Assembly: GCA_016291665.1 (NCBI GenBank)
Contig: JAEEYE010000012.1
Coordinates: 1-64,000 of the forward strand
Reading direction: 5' to 3'
Length of the DNA: 64,000 bases
Origin: Oxalobacter sp.
Lineage (GTDB): Bacteria; Pseudomonadota; Gammaproteobacteria; Burkholderiales; Burkholderiaceae_D
The notes beneath the pieces are model-generated. The model was not told the origin of the DNA and did no database searches. It saw only the letters and a program-made list of their open reading frames with translations. Of this stretch, positions 54,240 to 63,986 are shown one piece after another; position 1 is the first letter of the stretch; each line of letters opens with the position of its first letter. A program made the position numbers and the translations under genes.

Positions 54240-55046
54240 ATGGCTGAACGCGACCTGTTCCAAACGGAGGACACCAGCCCAGCCGTTGCCAGGCTCTATG
54301 GGCAGCCGATGGATGCGCTGCCCGAAGACCTTTTCATCCCACCAGAAGCACTTGAGATTTTCCTGGAAACGTTCGAAGGACCGTTGGACCTGCTCCTTTA
54401 CATGATCAGGCGGCAGAACTTCAACATCTTGGACATCCCAATGGCAGCCTTGACTGCCCAATACCTGCAATACGTCGACCGCATCCGCGCCATCAAACTG
54501 GAACTTGCTGCTGAATACCTGTTGATGGCAGCCGTCCTTGTTGAAATCAAGTCGCGCATGCTGCTGCCCAAACCCAATCTCGAAGCTGACGGTGAACCGG
54601 AAGACCCTAGGGCGGAACTCGTCAAGAAACTGCTGCAGTACGAGCAGATGAAACGTGCTGCGCAAAACATTGACCGGCTACCCAGGATCGGGCGCGATTT
54701 TTTCACACCATCGGCAACAGTCATCTTCTCTGGAGAAAAAATCCTACCGACGGTAACTGCAGAAGCACTCCAGATGGTGCTCCTGGACATGGTTGAACGC
54801 GCCAAACTCACGGCACACCACACAATCACCCCACAGGAACTCTCCGTGAGGGAACATATGACGTCCATCTTAAGGCAACTCAAACACGGAAAGTTCGTCA
54901 CCTTCGAGGAACTCTTTGATGTCACGCAGGGAGTTGCCGTCATCGTTGTCCATTTCCTGGCACTCCTTGAACTCACCAAAGAATCATTGGTTCAGATTAC
55001 CCAAGAAAACAGCGATGCCCCAATCTTTGTACGCCTAGCACGCTGA
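54240..55046 (+). CDS. scpA: Segregation and condensation protein A
   Basis: The 268-residue protein matches ScpA, the kleisin of the SMC complex. LEIFLETFEGPLDLLLYMIRRQNFNILDIPMAALTAQYLQYV spans about 40-80 (N-terminal ScpB/SMC contact region), and EYLLMAAVLVEIKSRMLLP follows. The C-terminal winged helix region near 215-260 fits VTFEELFDV and VVHFLALLELTKESLV. It compacts and segregates the chromosome. scpB is not next to it; a 24-base gap separates the small protein gene. Confidence 0.93.
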   Translation: MAERDLFQTEDTSPAVARLYGQPMDALPEDLFIPPEALEIFLETFEGPLDLLLYMIRRQNFNILDIPMAALTAQYLQYVDRIRAIKLELAAEYLLMAAVLVEIKSRMLLPKPNLEADGEPEDPRAELVKKLLQYEQMKRAAQNIDRLPRIGRDFFTPSATVIFSGEKILPTVTAEALQMVLLDMVERAKLTAHHTITPQELSVREHMTSILRQLKHGKFVTFEELFDVTQGVAVIVVHFLALLELTKESLVQITQENSDAPIFVRLAR

Positions 55047-55997
<951 letters not shown>

Positions 55998-56005
55998 ATC
56001 ATAAG

Positions 56006-56491
56006 ATGGCATTCAAACGCCTCTTAACAAGCCTCCTCATCCTTTTCACCTGCATCCTCTGTCTCACGGGATGCAGGGAAACAAAGGATGTGGGAAAACC
56101 CGAAGCCGTTGTTGCCCAGCACCTCCAGGCCTTGCGCACGGGTGACGTAACCTCTGCCGCCAAACTTGTCTACCAGCCTGAGGACACCGTCAACGCAGCA
56201 GCTTTCCAACAGCGCGCCATTGCAGTGCTTGAGGGCGATAAACAGGACTTCGATGCAAGGGGCGGCATTACGGATGTTTCCATCAATGACGTCTTGACGC
56301 GCTTTAGCGACGGTAATGTCAAGGATGGGCAACCGGAATTCATCAAGCGCAATGAAGCATCCAAAGGGACGACCGCAATCGTCAAGGCAATGATCACCTT
56401 CCAAAACGGTTCCTTCAAGGAAGCCGTCTATCCACTGAAACACACTGGTGACGCTTACCGGATTGTCCTCTACGAAGTCTCGGGCAATTAA
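56006..56491 (+). CDS. Lipoprotein of unknown function
   Basis: The 161-residue protein has a signal peptide with lipobox LTGC (Cys23) after a hydrophobic segment (LLTSLLILFTCILCLTGC). The mature part looks like a DUF4878 / NTF2-like fold, with VVAQHLQALRTGDVTSAAKLVYQ and a later beta-rich part, AIVKAMITFQNGSFKEAVYPLKHTG. It follows panC by eight bases. Function unknown; small lipid-anchored NTF2-like proteins may bind cell-wall or protein partners. Confidence 0.68.
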   Translation: MAFKRLLTSLLILFTCILCLTGCRETKDVGKPEAVVAQHLQALRTGDVTSAAKLVYQPEDTVNAAAFQQRAIAVLEGDKQDFDARGGITDVSINDVLTRFSDGNVKDGQPEFIKRNEASKGTTAIVKAMITFQNGSFKEAVYPLKHTGDAYRIVLYEVSGN

Positions 56492-56499
56492 CGTCCCAC

Positions 56500-57441
56500 T
56501 CACGGCTGGCTGTTCTTGGCACGTGCATCTGCAAGGTCTTCGCAAAGGGTTTTCATCCCGTCAACCAACCGGGGGCCTGGCCTGCTGATGATGTCTGAGT
56601 CAAGGTAATAAAGCGCATTGGCTTTCACTGCGGACATTATCGGGAAACGCTTCCAAAGACCTAGCCCGTTCTCCCCACTCATGCCCCCAGTACTGATGAT
56701 GGCATCCGGTTTCCTAGCCAGGACGTCCTCAACACTGACAATAGGCGCCAGCGCCTTGATGTCCTGGAAAATGTTTTCCCCACCACAGCGGTTGATGGCT
56801 TCCCCAATGAACTGGTTGCCACCAATGGTATAAAGCGGCCGGTCAAAGACCTGATAGAAAACCCGGATTTTCTGACCTTTGCTGTACCGGTTGGTCAGGT
56901 TCTCCAGGTCACTGCGCCATTGCGCAGCCTTTGCCCTGCCCTCATCAGCATGCCCCGTAAGGATGCCCAGTTTTTCCATATCGTCCGGGATATCGGAGAG
57001 TTTCTTAGGATGGGTGCGGTAAACAGGGATACCCGAGTTAACAAGTTCATCAATCTGGCGCGAAGCACTGCCACTTGGCCAGAGGACAATCAAGTCAGGT
57101 TTCCTGGCAATGATGGCCTCGACATCAAGCTGATGCACATCACCGACTGTCGGCAGGGTTTTCGCTTCTTCTGGATAATCGCTGTAACTCGTCGTCGCCG
57201 CAATCTGGTTGCCCGCCCCGATGGCGTAGACCAGCTCGGTCGTATGCGGCGAAAGTGTAATGATTTTCTGTGCAGGACGCGTCAAGACAACGGGATACCC
57301 ATCCCCATCACTCACCTGGATAGAACCCTGTTCCGGTTGTGGGGCTGGCCGCCGCTCCGAATGGCAGGCCGTCAAGGTCGCTGCCACAACAATGGCCGCA
57401 GCGATTGTCCCGAAGCCTTGCCACCGTTTCAGCCAGACCAT
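56500..57441 (-). CDS. btuF: Vitamin B12 periplasmic-binding protein (BtuF-like lipoprotein)
   Basis: The 313-residue protein has a hydrophobic N-terminus and a lipobox LTAC near 23-26, so it may be anchored. The ABC-type binding domain matches the BtuF/FepB-like fold: RIITLSPHTTELVYAIG-type segment near 62-80, YSDYPEEAKTLPTVGD near 87-102 and AIISTGGMSGENGLG near 238. It should bind cobalamin and deliver it to BtuCD. It is the last of the btuB-C-D-F operon, 9 bases after btuD. A riboswitch upstream of the operon supports the B12 assignment. Confidence 0.86.
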   Translation of the reverse strand: MVWLKRWQGFGTIAAAIVVAATLTACHSERRPAPQPEQGSIQVSDGDGYPVVLTRPAQKIITLSPHTTELVYAIGAGNQIAATTSYSDYPEEAKTLPTVGDVHQLDVEAIIARKPDLIVLWPSGSASRQIDELVNSGIPVYRTHPKKLSDIPDDMEKLGILTGHADEGRAKAAQWRSDLENLTNRYSKGQKIRVFYQVFDRPLYTIGGNQFIGEAINRCGGENIFQDIKALAPIVSVEDVLARKPDAIISTGGMSGENGLGLWKRFPIMSAVKANALYYLDSDIISRPGPRLVDGMKTLCEDLADARAKNSQP

Positions 57442-57450
57442 GCGTTTTCC

Positions 57451-58224
57451 TCAGACAACCACAAAAACAGTGTCCCCCTGGTACGGCACACTCTTAACAG
57501 GGCAATGCAGGCAACGCGACAACTTCCCTTCCGTCATCATCTCCTCCCGCTCCCCGGCATCCCAGGAACCATCACCATTAAGGAGCAGTACATGCGTTGC
57601 GGCCAGGCGGGCAAGGTTGATGTCGTGGACAATCGTTACGACCGCACGTCCCTTGGCTGCCCATTGGTTGATGAACTGCATCAAAAGCTGCTGGTGGGAC
57701 AGGTCCAGTGACGTTGCCGGTTCGTCCATCAAGATTAGCGGCGTATCCTGGGCAATCAAGGCAGCGATTGCCACACGCTGACGCTCCCCGCCTGAGAGCG
57801 TACGGATGTCACGGTCAGCCAAACCTAAGAGACCCATCTCCCGTAAAGCTTCTTCAGCAATCGCAATGTCTTGAGCCTTCTCCCAGAGCCCCCCATGATG
57901 CGGGTAACGCGCTGCCAGCACTGTTTCCAGTACCGTCCAGCCAAACGCATCCGAATGGTGCTGCGGCAACCAGGAACGTTGCTGCGCCAGCTTAACAGGC
58001 GGAACCTGGTTGATGTCAGTGCCATTTAACGTCACCTCACCTTCGACCTGGATACCGGCTGCCTGTAACTCCCCCATCCCCGTCAATGTACGCATCAACG
58101 TCGACTTGCCCACACCGTTGGCCCCATAAATGAACCAGCTCTGTCCTGGCGCAATGGCAAGTGACAGGTCAGTTACCAAGGCCTTTTCTGCTGTCCTAAT
58201 TGAGAGGTGTTGGATCCCAAGCAT
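57451..58224 (-). CDS. btuD: Vitamin B12 ABC transporter ATP-binding protein
   Basis: The 257-residue ATPase has Walker A GANGVGKST near 33-41, the signature LSGGERQRV near 141-149 and Walker B LILMDEP near 162-168, followed by the TSLDLSHQQLL loop. It is the FecE/BtuD class of cobalamin or siderophore importer ATPases. It starts at ATG 58224, one base into the btuC stop (TGATG junction), with a GGGGGG site upstream. Its position between btuC and btuF supports B12. Confidence 0.9.
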   Translation of the reverse strand: MLGIQHLSIRTAEKALVTDLSLAIAPGQSWFIYGANGVGKSTLMRTLTGMGELQAAGIQVEGEVTLNGTDINQVPPVKLAQQRSWLPQHHSDAFGWTVLETVLAARYPHHGGLWEKAQDIAIAEEALREMGLLGLADRDIRTLSGGERQRVAIAALIAQDTPLILMDEPATSLDLSHQQLLMQFINQWAAKGRAVVTIVHDINLARLAATHVLLLNGDGSWDAGEREEMMTEGKLSRCLHCPVKSVPYQGDTVFVVV

Positions 58225-59252
58225 CACAGCCCCCCCTTGCGTAACTGGTACAGGAAAACCGGCGCACCAATCAATGCAGTCACCGCACCGACCGGCAGTT
58301 GGACAGGTGCAAACAGGCTACGCGCAAGGGTATCGGCAACAATCAGGAAAAGTCCTCCCAATAAGGTCGATGCCGGAACCAGCCAGCGGTGATCCGCCCC
58401 CCAGATACGACGGCAGATATGCGGCACCGTCATACCGACAAAACTGATGCACCCCGCCTCAGCCACGGCAACAGCCGTCAGGATGGCAGAGAGCGCAAAC
58501 AGGGTTTTTTGAAGGGATGCAACAGGAACGCCCAAGGCTGCGGCCATATCCGACTGGCGCGATAAGAGGTTGATGGCACTGCCCTGATACCAACTCCAGC
58601 ATAAGACAACCATGAGCAGTAAAAGCTGTGCCAAGGAAAATGGCGTACCTGATAGGTCGCCAATCAGCCAGAAGACCATGCCACGCAGGTCATGGGGTGG
58701 CGCCAACGTCAACATCAAAGTCACCAAAGCACCACAGCCAAATGCCAGCATCACGCCCGTCAGCAGGATCTGGGTTGTGCCGTGAAGGCTGCCAAAACTA
58801 CGTCTTGATAATAAGTACAGGCAGACAGTGATGATGGCTGCCCCCGTTAAGGCGGCTATATTGATGGCAAAACAGGCAGCAGAAAAAAAGAGGATGGCTA
58901 TTGCACCGACCGATGCGCCACCAGAAACCCCTAGGATATAGGGATCTGCCAACGGATTGCGCAACAGTGCCTGCATCAGGCAACCTGCCAGTGCCAAGGA
59001 CGCCCCAGCCAAGAATGCCGCACCGATACGCCCAAGACGCATCGACGCAATCAGGCTCTCCGTATCGGTGACCTGTCCCTTGATGAGACCAACAATGCCC
59101 TGCCAGACACTGCTTAAGCCAATAGAGACCGAACCGATGGTTGCGCATAAAAAAAGACCTGCCACTGTGATACACAGTAAGATGACCAACCAGAGCGCCC
59201 TCCGCTTTTTCTGCTGGGCATAGGAAGCTGTCGGAAGCGCTCTTTCAGTCAT
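58224..59252 (-). CDS. btuC: Vitamin B12 ABC transporter permease
   Basis: The 342-residue protein has about ten transmembrane helices and the FecCD/BtuC pattern: LAGASLALAGCLMQALLRNPLADPYILGVSGGASVGA near 80-115, and VGMTVPHICRRIWG near 270-285. Two copies with two BtuD make the importer. It follows btuB by 39 bases and overlaps btuD by one base. Substrate is inferred from operon and riboswitch. Confidence 0.92.
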   Translation of the reverse strand: MTERALPTASYAQQKKRRALWLVILLCITVAGLFLCATIGSVSIGLSSVWQGIVGLIKGQVTDTESLIASMRLGRIGAAFLAGASLALAGCLMQALLRNPLADPYILGVSGGASVGAIAILFFSAACFAINIAALTGAAIITVCLYLLSRRSFGSLHGTTQILLTGVMLAFGCGALVTLMLTLAPPHDLRGMVFWLIGDLSGTPFSLAQLLLLMVVLCWSWYQGSAINLLSRQSDMAAALGVPVASLQKTLFALSAILTAVAVAEAGCISFVGMTVPHICRRIWGADHRWLVPASTLLGGLFLIVADTLARSLFAPVQLPVGAVTALIGAPVFLYQLRKGGL

Positions 59253-59291
59253 CGTGGCAGGTCTCTTAGGGAGGTTGTTCTCCCTAATATT

Positions 59292-61271
59292 CTACATCTT
59301 GACGTTTAAGCCAACATAGGCAGCAGCCCCCGTCTGGTTATAGCCATAGACGGTTTCATAGTCTTTGTTGAACAGGTTTTCAATACGGCCATAAACGGAA
59401 AGGTGCTTGTTGATTTCATAGCGGCCATCCAGGTTGACAATCGTAAAGGAACCCAACTCCTTATCGCCGGTATCTTTACGGTGTCCTGTATGCTGGACAT
59501 TGATGTCACCGTAGAAACTGCCCCATTGCTTACCAACCTCAATCGAAGCCGTCTGTTTGGCACGGCGCAACAGGCGTTCATCCGTTTCGCGGTTCTTCGG
59601 ATTCTGCCACATTGCATTGCCTTTCAGGTTGAAGCCCCACAGCTTCGTTGCCCCAGTGAGTTCCACCCCATAGTTCTTGGCTTTACCCGTGTTGACATAC
59701 TTCCCTGTCCAAGCGCCTGGATAATCGGCTTCCCAATCAATCAGGTCACGTGTACGCCATTCAAACACAGTCGTCCTAAAGGTGGTATCCCCTGATGCAT
59801 ATTGGATGCCAAGTTCAGCAGCTTTGGACTTTTCAGATTCCAAGCCCTTATTCCCATTCGTTGCATCGTACAGTTGATACATCGTCGGTGCCTGGAAAGA
59901 GGTCGAGATATTCGCTATGGCTTTCCATTCATCGGTAATATCATACGCGTAGCCTAAATAGCCGGTCCAATCTGAACCTGAATCTTCAACGTGGTCATAA
60001 CGGATATTAGCCTGGATATGATGCGCCCCCATATTACCTAACACACCCGCATAAACGCTCTGTTTATTCCGGGTATAGCTGTCACCACCAGATGAGCTAT
60101 ACAAATCAGGTGTATACGTTGCATCCGTTGTCGCCTTTTCATGGGCATATTCAGCACCAGCGGTAACCGTCCAATTCTCATTGATGGCAATCTGGTTGTT
60201 CCACTGAAGCTGGTTCGTTTCACCCTTATATGCACTTGAAGAAGAAGCATCAAAAGAATCAAAGGTATACCAGTCAAATCCCGTATAACCTTCCCGGGTA
60301 TTCCGTTTGATTTCAGAACGTGAAGCGGTAATAGTGGACACCCAATTGGACGTGAAACGGTCTTTTGCAAAAATCGATCCTATAATCTGCTGCATCTTGC
60401 CGCGGGATTTTTCCTCTGGATCATAATTGTAGGCATTGTCATACTGGAACTTGTCATGCTGATAATAAAGGCGGGCACCAATTTCATGGTCTTTATTGAT
60501 TTCATGAGACACAGCAGCAGTAAAGCCAACATTACGGTTACCGTCATGATCCTTATTCACATTGCTGTCTTTTGCGGCATCCATTGCAGAAAAGCCATTG
60601 GTTTTGGAACGGGCGACCGAGAAAGCTAATTTCGTCCCAAAATCCGTCTTGGCACTCATGTTTGCGCCAAATTTGACCGTATCATACCGACCATATTCAA
60701 TGAATGCATTTGCCTGTAGGGTATCCGTTCCCTGTTTAGTAAAGACCTGGATAACACCACCGACTGCCCCGGAACCATAAATGGAAGAGACATTACCTTT
60801 AACCACTTCTATATGGTCAATCTGATCGGGCATAAGATGGGCCAGCGTATCAACCGTACCCAACCCTGTTGGATCCTGCACCGGGATCCCATCAATAAGG
60901 AGAAGTACCTGACGGGATTCTGTCCCACGCATGAAAAGCGACGTTGCAGCACCTGCCCCACCGCTTCTTGCAATCTCAATACCTGCCTCACTCCTTAAGA
61001 TTGAAGGCAAATCAGCCAATTTTTTCTGTTGGATGGTTTCCTGTGAAATCAGGATGGTTCCTGGTATCGCATCTTTCTGGAGCTGCTCGACACGGGAAGC
61101 CGTCACAACAATCGGCGCCAAGGTTTGCTCTTCCGTAACCGGTGTTTGGGTTTCCGGAACCTGTGCCTCTGTTTGGGGCTTCAGTTCCACATCAGCATGC
61201 GCTGGTAACGCAAAGCAGCCTGCCAGTGCTACAGCAAGGACTGCTGGTTTGAATGTTTTCCTAAGTTGCAT
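59292..61271 (-). CDS. btuB: TonB-dependent vitamin B12 receptor
   Basis: The 659-residue outer-membrane receptor has a signal peptide (about 1-26), a TonB box near IVVTASR (residues 53-60), a plug domain (about 60-170, with LPSILRSEAGIEIARSGGAGAATSLFMRGTESRQVLLLIDGIPV) and a long beta-barrel ending in YVGLNVKM. It is similar to BtuB and lies at the head of btuBCDF under a cobalamin riboswitch. Several strands contain Asn/Asp-rich turns consistent with calcium-dependent cobalamin binding, but that is inference. Confidence 0.92.
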   Translation of the reverse strand: MQLRKTFKPAVLAVALAGCFALPAHADVELKPQTEAQVPETQTPVTEEQTLAPIVVTASRVEQLQKDAIPGTILISQETIQQKKLADLPSILRSEAGIEIARSGGAGAATSLFMRGTESRQVLLLIDGIPVQDPTGLGTVDTLAHLMPDQIDHIEVVKGNVSSIYGSGAVGGVIQVFTKQGTDTLQANAFIEYGRYDTVKFGANMSAKTDFGTKLAFSVARSKTNGFSAMDAAKDSNVNKDHDGNRNVGFTAAVSHEINKDHEIGARLYYQHDKFQYDNAYNYDPEEKSRGKMQQIIGSIFAKDRFTSNWVSTITASRSEIKRNTREGYTGFDWYTFDSFDASSSSAYKGETNQLQWNNQIAINENWTVTAGAEYAHEKATTDATYTPDLYSSSGGDSYTRNKQSVYAGVLGNMGAHHIQANIRYDHVEDSGSDWTGYLGYAYDITDEWKAIANISTSFQAPTMYQLYDATNGNKGLESEKSKAAELGIQYASGDTTFRTTVFEWRTRDLIDWEADYPGAWTGKYVNTGKAKNYGVELTGATKLWGFNLKGNAMWQNPKNRETDERLLRRAKQTASIEVGKQWGSFYGDINVQHTGHRKDTGDKELGSFTIVNLDGRYEINKHLSVYGRIENLFNKDYETVYGYNQTGAAAYVGLNVKM

Positions 61272-61429
61272 GATTTTTCCGTTAATACGATTGAACCGAC
61301 ATCCCCGCCGGTATCAGGCCTATGAAAGTACAGGGTCAGGCAATCAGGAAAACACAGGGCATCCCACCTTACAGAAAACAGGCAGGCCATATCATCCCGT
61401 GGAGACTCCCCGTCCACAGTACAACCTTT

Positions 61430-61615
61430 TATCTGGCCGGTATCCGGGCTACAGGTTCAGGATGACGCTTCCTGAAGATCCCGTCCGCCTTCCCATGCTT
61501 TTGCACAGTGGCGTTGATGGACGTACTGTTCTTAGAACACCTGTTTACCGTTGCGGGGGCAGCACACGTTCTGCAGGATAACCCTCCCTTGCATCGTGTT
61601 TCCCGTTTAACCACA
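61430..61615 (-). promoter_or_regulatory. Cobalamin riboswitch (B12 element)
   Basis: On the minus strand the order of conserved elements is: GGTTAAACGGGAA near the 5' end, CTGCCCCCGCAACGGTAA, then GCCACTG, then ATGGGAAGGC, and finally AGCCCGGATACCGGCC, close to the B12 box consensus. These are the core elements of the cobalamin aptamer in the right order. About 160 bases separate it from btuB, leaving room for an expression platform. It should shut off btuBCDF when cobalamin is plentiful. Confidence 0.92.
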
Positions 61616-61648
61616 CATCAGGAAAGATGCGCGGCACCAGAACTTTGG

Positions 61649-61654
61649 ATTATA
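61649..61654 (-). promoter_or_regulatory. -10 element for the btu operon
   Basis: The minus strand reads TATAAT within GGCTATAATCC, about 35 bases upstream of the riboswitch 5' end. The -35 is weak. Confidence 0.5.
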
Positions 61655-61784
61655 GCCAAGATACCCAGTACTTATCCCTACTATTGGCAGGAGAATGCTT
61701 TTTGTTCGGATTTTGGCCGCAATAGCGCGCAATCGTTTGCCTGAAAGCAACAACCGCACTATGTTGGCCGCTTCGTTCGGATGA

Positions 61785-61812
61785 TTGGCATGCGAACATA
61801 AACAGGTAAAAT
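61785..61812 (+). promoter_or_regulatory. Promoter of the metallo-beta-lactamase-fold gene
   Basis: TTGGCA at 61785-61790 and TAAAAT at 61807-61812 are separated by 16 bases. GAGGAG lies about eight bases before the ATG at 61834. Confidence 0.55.
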
Positions 61813-61833
61813 ACAGGGCAGAGGAGTCAAGAC

Positions 61834-62769
61834 ATGGCCTATACCAATTTAAAGAGTGGTTTCCGCAAACCCGCAGGGATTGATACCCTGAAATGGATGA
61901 TGGGCTGGCACAATGAACGCCGCCCGAAATCTCCTTCAACCGGTGTACCCATCCCGTTTGAACCAAACGACGGCGAACTCATCGCTACCGGCACATCCGA
62001 CACCCTGACCTGGATTGGGCAGGCCTCATTCCTGATCCAGCTAGGCGGCAAAAACATCTTGATCGACCCCGTAATGTCCCTGTCTCTTGGCTTCATCAAA
62101 CGCAATTCACCACCCGGCCTCACATGGGATGTGATGCCAAAGATCGACGTGGTTTTCATCACGCATAACCACCGTGACCATATGGATGCCAGCACCCTCA
62201 TGCGCTTGGGTGACACACCGACCTATGTCGTGCCACAGGGTTTGGGAAAATGGTTCCGTGCCAATAAGATGACCAAAGTCATTGAGATGGGCTGGTGGCA
62301 GCAGGAAAGGATCGAAGGCATTGATGTGACCTTCGTGCCAGCTGAACACTGGAGCCGCCGGGGACTCGCTGACATCAACGCCAGCTGGTGGGGCGGCTAT
62401 GTTTTCTCGCGCAACGGGAAGACCCTTTACCATTCAGGCGACTCTGGCTGGTTTGACGGTTTCGCACAGATTGCCGCCAAATTCAGGAATACGATTGACA
62501 TTGCAATGCTGCCGACCGGTGCCTATGCGCCACGCTGGTTCATGAGCCCACAGCACATTGATCCCGCTGAGGCGGTTGAATATTTCAAGATGCTGGGCGC
62601 CAGACACTTTGTCGCGATGCACTGGGGCACATTCAAGCTCTCTGACGAACCTTTGGATGAGCCACTGTACCTACTGCCCCGCCTTTGGGAAGAAGCAGAA
62701 CTCGAGCCAGAGCGTCTGACCTGCGGCATCTTGGGTAAGACTTGGCTTTTGGACGATTGGCTTAGATAA
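61834..62769 (+). CDS. Metallo-beta-lactamase-fold hydrolase (RomA/NAPE-PLD-like)
   Basis: The 311-residue protein has the motif HNHRDHMD near 107-114, the HxHxDH zinc site, then further His/Asp ligands near PAEHWSRRG, and HSGDSGWF near 195-202. It resembles the RomA/UlaG/NAPE-PLD group, MBL-fold phosphodiesterases. The layout WIGQASFLIQLGGKNILIDPV is the classical N-terminal strand. Substrate is not known; homologues act on phospholipid-like or sugar-phosphate lactone substrates. It is monocistronic with its own promoter. Confidence 0.85.
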   Translation: MAYTNLKSGFRKPAGIDTLKWMMGWHNERRPKSPSTGVPIPFEPNDGELIATGTSDTLTWIGQASFLIQLGGKNILIDPVMSLSLGFIKRNSPPGLTWDVMPKIDVVFITHNHRDHMDASTLMRLGDTPTYVVPQGLGKWFRANKMTKVIEMGWWQQERIEGIDVTFVPAEHWSRRGLADINASWWGGYVFSRNGKTLYHSGDSGWFDGFAQIAAKFRNTIDIAMLPTGAYAPRWFMSPQHIDPAEAVEYFKMLGARHFVAMHWGTFKLSDEPLDEPLYLLPRLWEEAELEPERLTCGILGKTWLLDDWLR

Positions 62770-62895
62770 GATCACGGAAAAGCCCGCCCTGTTGCAAACC
62801 GTTGCATTTTTAACGGTTCCCAACGCCATCCAATATTGGGAGTTTTCCACGACTTTGGTAAACTGGACTAACACCAACAATTCGGGAGAACAGCC

Positions 62896-63900
62896 ATGAG
62901 TATGAGTTGGATAGTCATCATTCTTGTGATTGCCGCAATCATCTGGTTTGTCAGACGCAACAAAGCAAGACAGAATCCAAGCCAGCCGCAGTCACAAATA
63001 CCGAACCAAGGCATGCCACAGAATAGGCCTACGGGCGGCACGGCCACACCACAGCGGCCAGCCAGCACCAACGGCAGGCAATGTCCTTATTGCGCTAAAA
63101 CCGTCATGGGACAGGAAACCGCCTGCCCATCCTGCGGAGCCAAACTGCCACTGCCTCCGCGTCCTGCAACACCGGAAGTAGATCCTGCACAAGGACACCG
63201 TCCTGTCATGGGCAGGGGGCAGACGCAACAATACAACGGTGAAACCCACGTCCAGCAGGGTGGTAGCGGATCCATGTTGGGTGACATGGCAAAAACCGGG
63301 GCTGCCGTCATTGCCACACAAGCGATTCTGGGTGGCTTAATGGGGCAAGGTCAGGCGCAAGCTGGCGAAAGCATGCCGCCTGATCCATCCATGATGCCTG
63401 ACGGCGATTACCCTGACGAAGGCAGCCCATTCCCAGGCATTGGGGCCGGTGGCAACAACCCATTTGGGGGCATTTTAGGAAACGGTCAAGAAGGCGGAAA
63501 CAATCCATTTGGGGGTATCTTAGGTAACGACCAAGAAGGCGGTAACAACCCCTTCGGCGGTATTTTAGGTGGCGGCCAGGAAGACGGCGATTCCCCATTT
63601 GGCAATATGATGGGCGGCAACGATGGAGACGGCTCACCGTTTGGCAATGTCATGGGTGGGTTTGACAATGGCACCAACGACGATGCCCAGCTGCCTGGCG
63701 GTTTTGACAACGGATTGAGTTCACTGTCGAACTTAGGTGGTGACGACAACAGCGGCGGTGCTGGCTGGATTACGGACGACAGTGATTCTGGTGGCAGCAG
63801 CTGGCTGTCGTCCGACAGCGACGGTGACTCAGGCGGCAGTTGGTTCTCGTCCGACGATGACGGGCCAGGTAGCAGCTGGTCATTCGACGATGACGACTGA
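62896..63900 (+). CDS. Membrane-anchored zinc-ribbon protein with tandem Gly/Asn repeats
   Basis: The 334-residue protein has an N-terminal membrane helix (about 5-18, WIVIILVIAAIIWFV) followed by basic residues, so the rest is likely cytoplasmic. A zinc ribbon is at about 62-80, with CPYC and CPSC. The middle contains three nearly identical 15-residue repeats, GGNNPFGGILGNxQE, encoded by 45-bp units (63448-63582), followed by two degenerate copies. The C-terminus is Asp/Ser/Gly-rich (SDSDGDSGGSWF and DDDD at the end). I do not recognise the family. A strong terminator follows. Confidence 0.65.
   Translation: MSMSWIVIILVIAAIIWFVRRNKARQNPSQPQSQIPNQGMPQNRPTGGTATPQRPASTNGRQCPYCAKTVMGQETACPSCGAKLPLPPRPATPEVDPAQGHRPVMGRGQTQQYNGETHVQQGGSGSMLGDMAKTGAAVIATQAILGGLMGQGQAQAGESMPPDPSMMPDGDYPDEGSPFPGIGAGGNNPFGGILGNGQEGGNNPFGGILGNDQEGGNNPFGGILGGGQEDGDSPFGNMMGGNDGDGSPFGNVMGGFDNGTNDDAQLPGGFDNGLSSLSNLGGDDNSGGAGWITDDSDSGGSSWLSSDSDGDSGGSWFSSDDDGPGSSWSFDDDD
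63448..63582 (+). repeat. Three 45-bp in-frame tandem repeats
   Basis: The units at 63448-63492, 63493-63537 and 63538-63582 code for GGNNPFGGILGNGQE and near copies. Third-position changes between units show they are not a fresh copy, so the repeat is held by protein selection. Confidence 0.85.
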
Positions 63901-63942
63901 CCCTCAACCGCACATCTCGCCCCAAATGCCGAGATAACTCCT

Positions 63943-63986
63943 AAATGCCGGGATAGATTTTAAAATTTATCCCGGCATTTGTTTCT
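63943..63986 (+). terminator. Terminator after the zinc-ribbon gene
   Basis: AAATGCCGGGATA at 63943-63955 pairs perfectly with TATCCCGGCATTT at 63968-63980 across a 12-base AT-rich loop. A partial copy, AAATGCCGAGATAA, sits just upstream at 63924-63937, hinting at duplication. Confidence 0.75.

Noticed and set aside
61429-61614. Small open frame overlapping the cobalamin riboswitch
   Set aside because: The region matches the conserved aptamer elements; the frame has no ribosome-binding site and no recognisable product.
63448-63582. Regular 45-bp repeats as a possible CRISPR array
   Set aside because: They are contiguous with no spacers and are in frame, coding Gly/Asn repeats in the zinc-ribbon protein.
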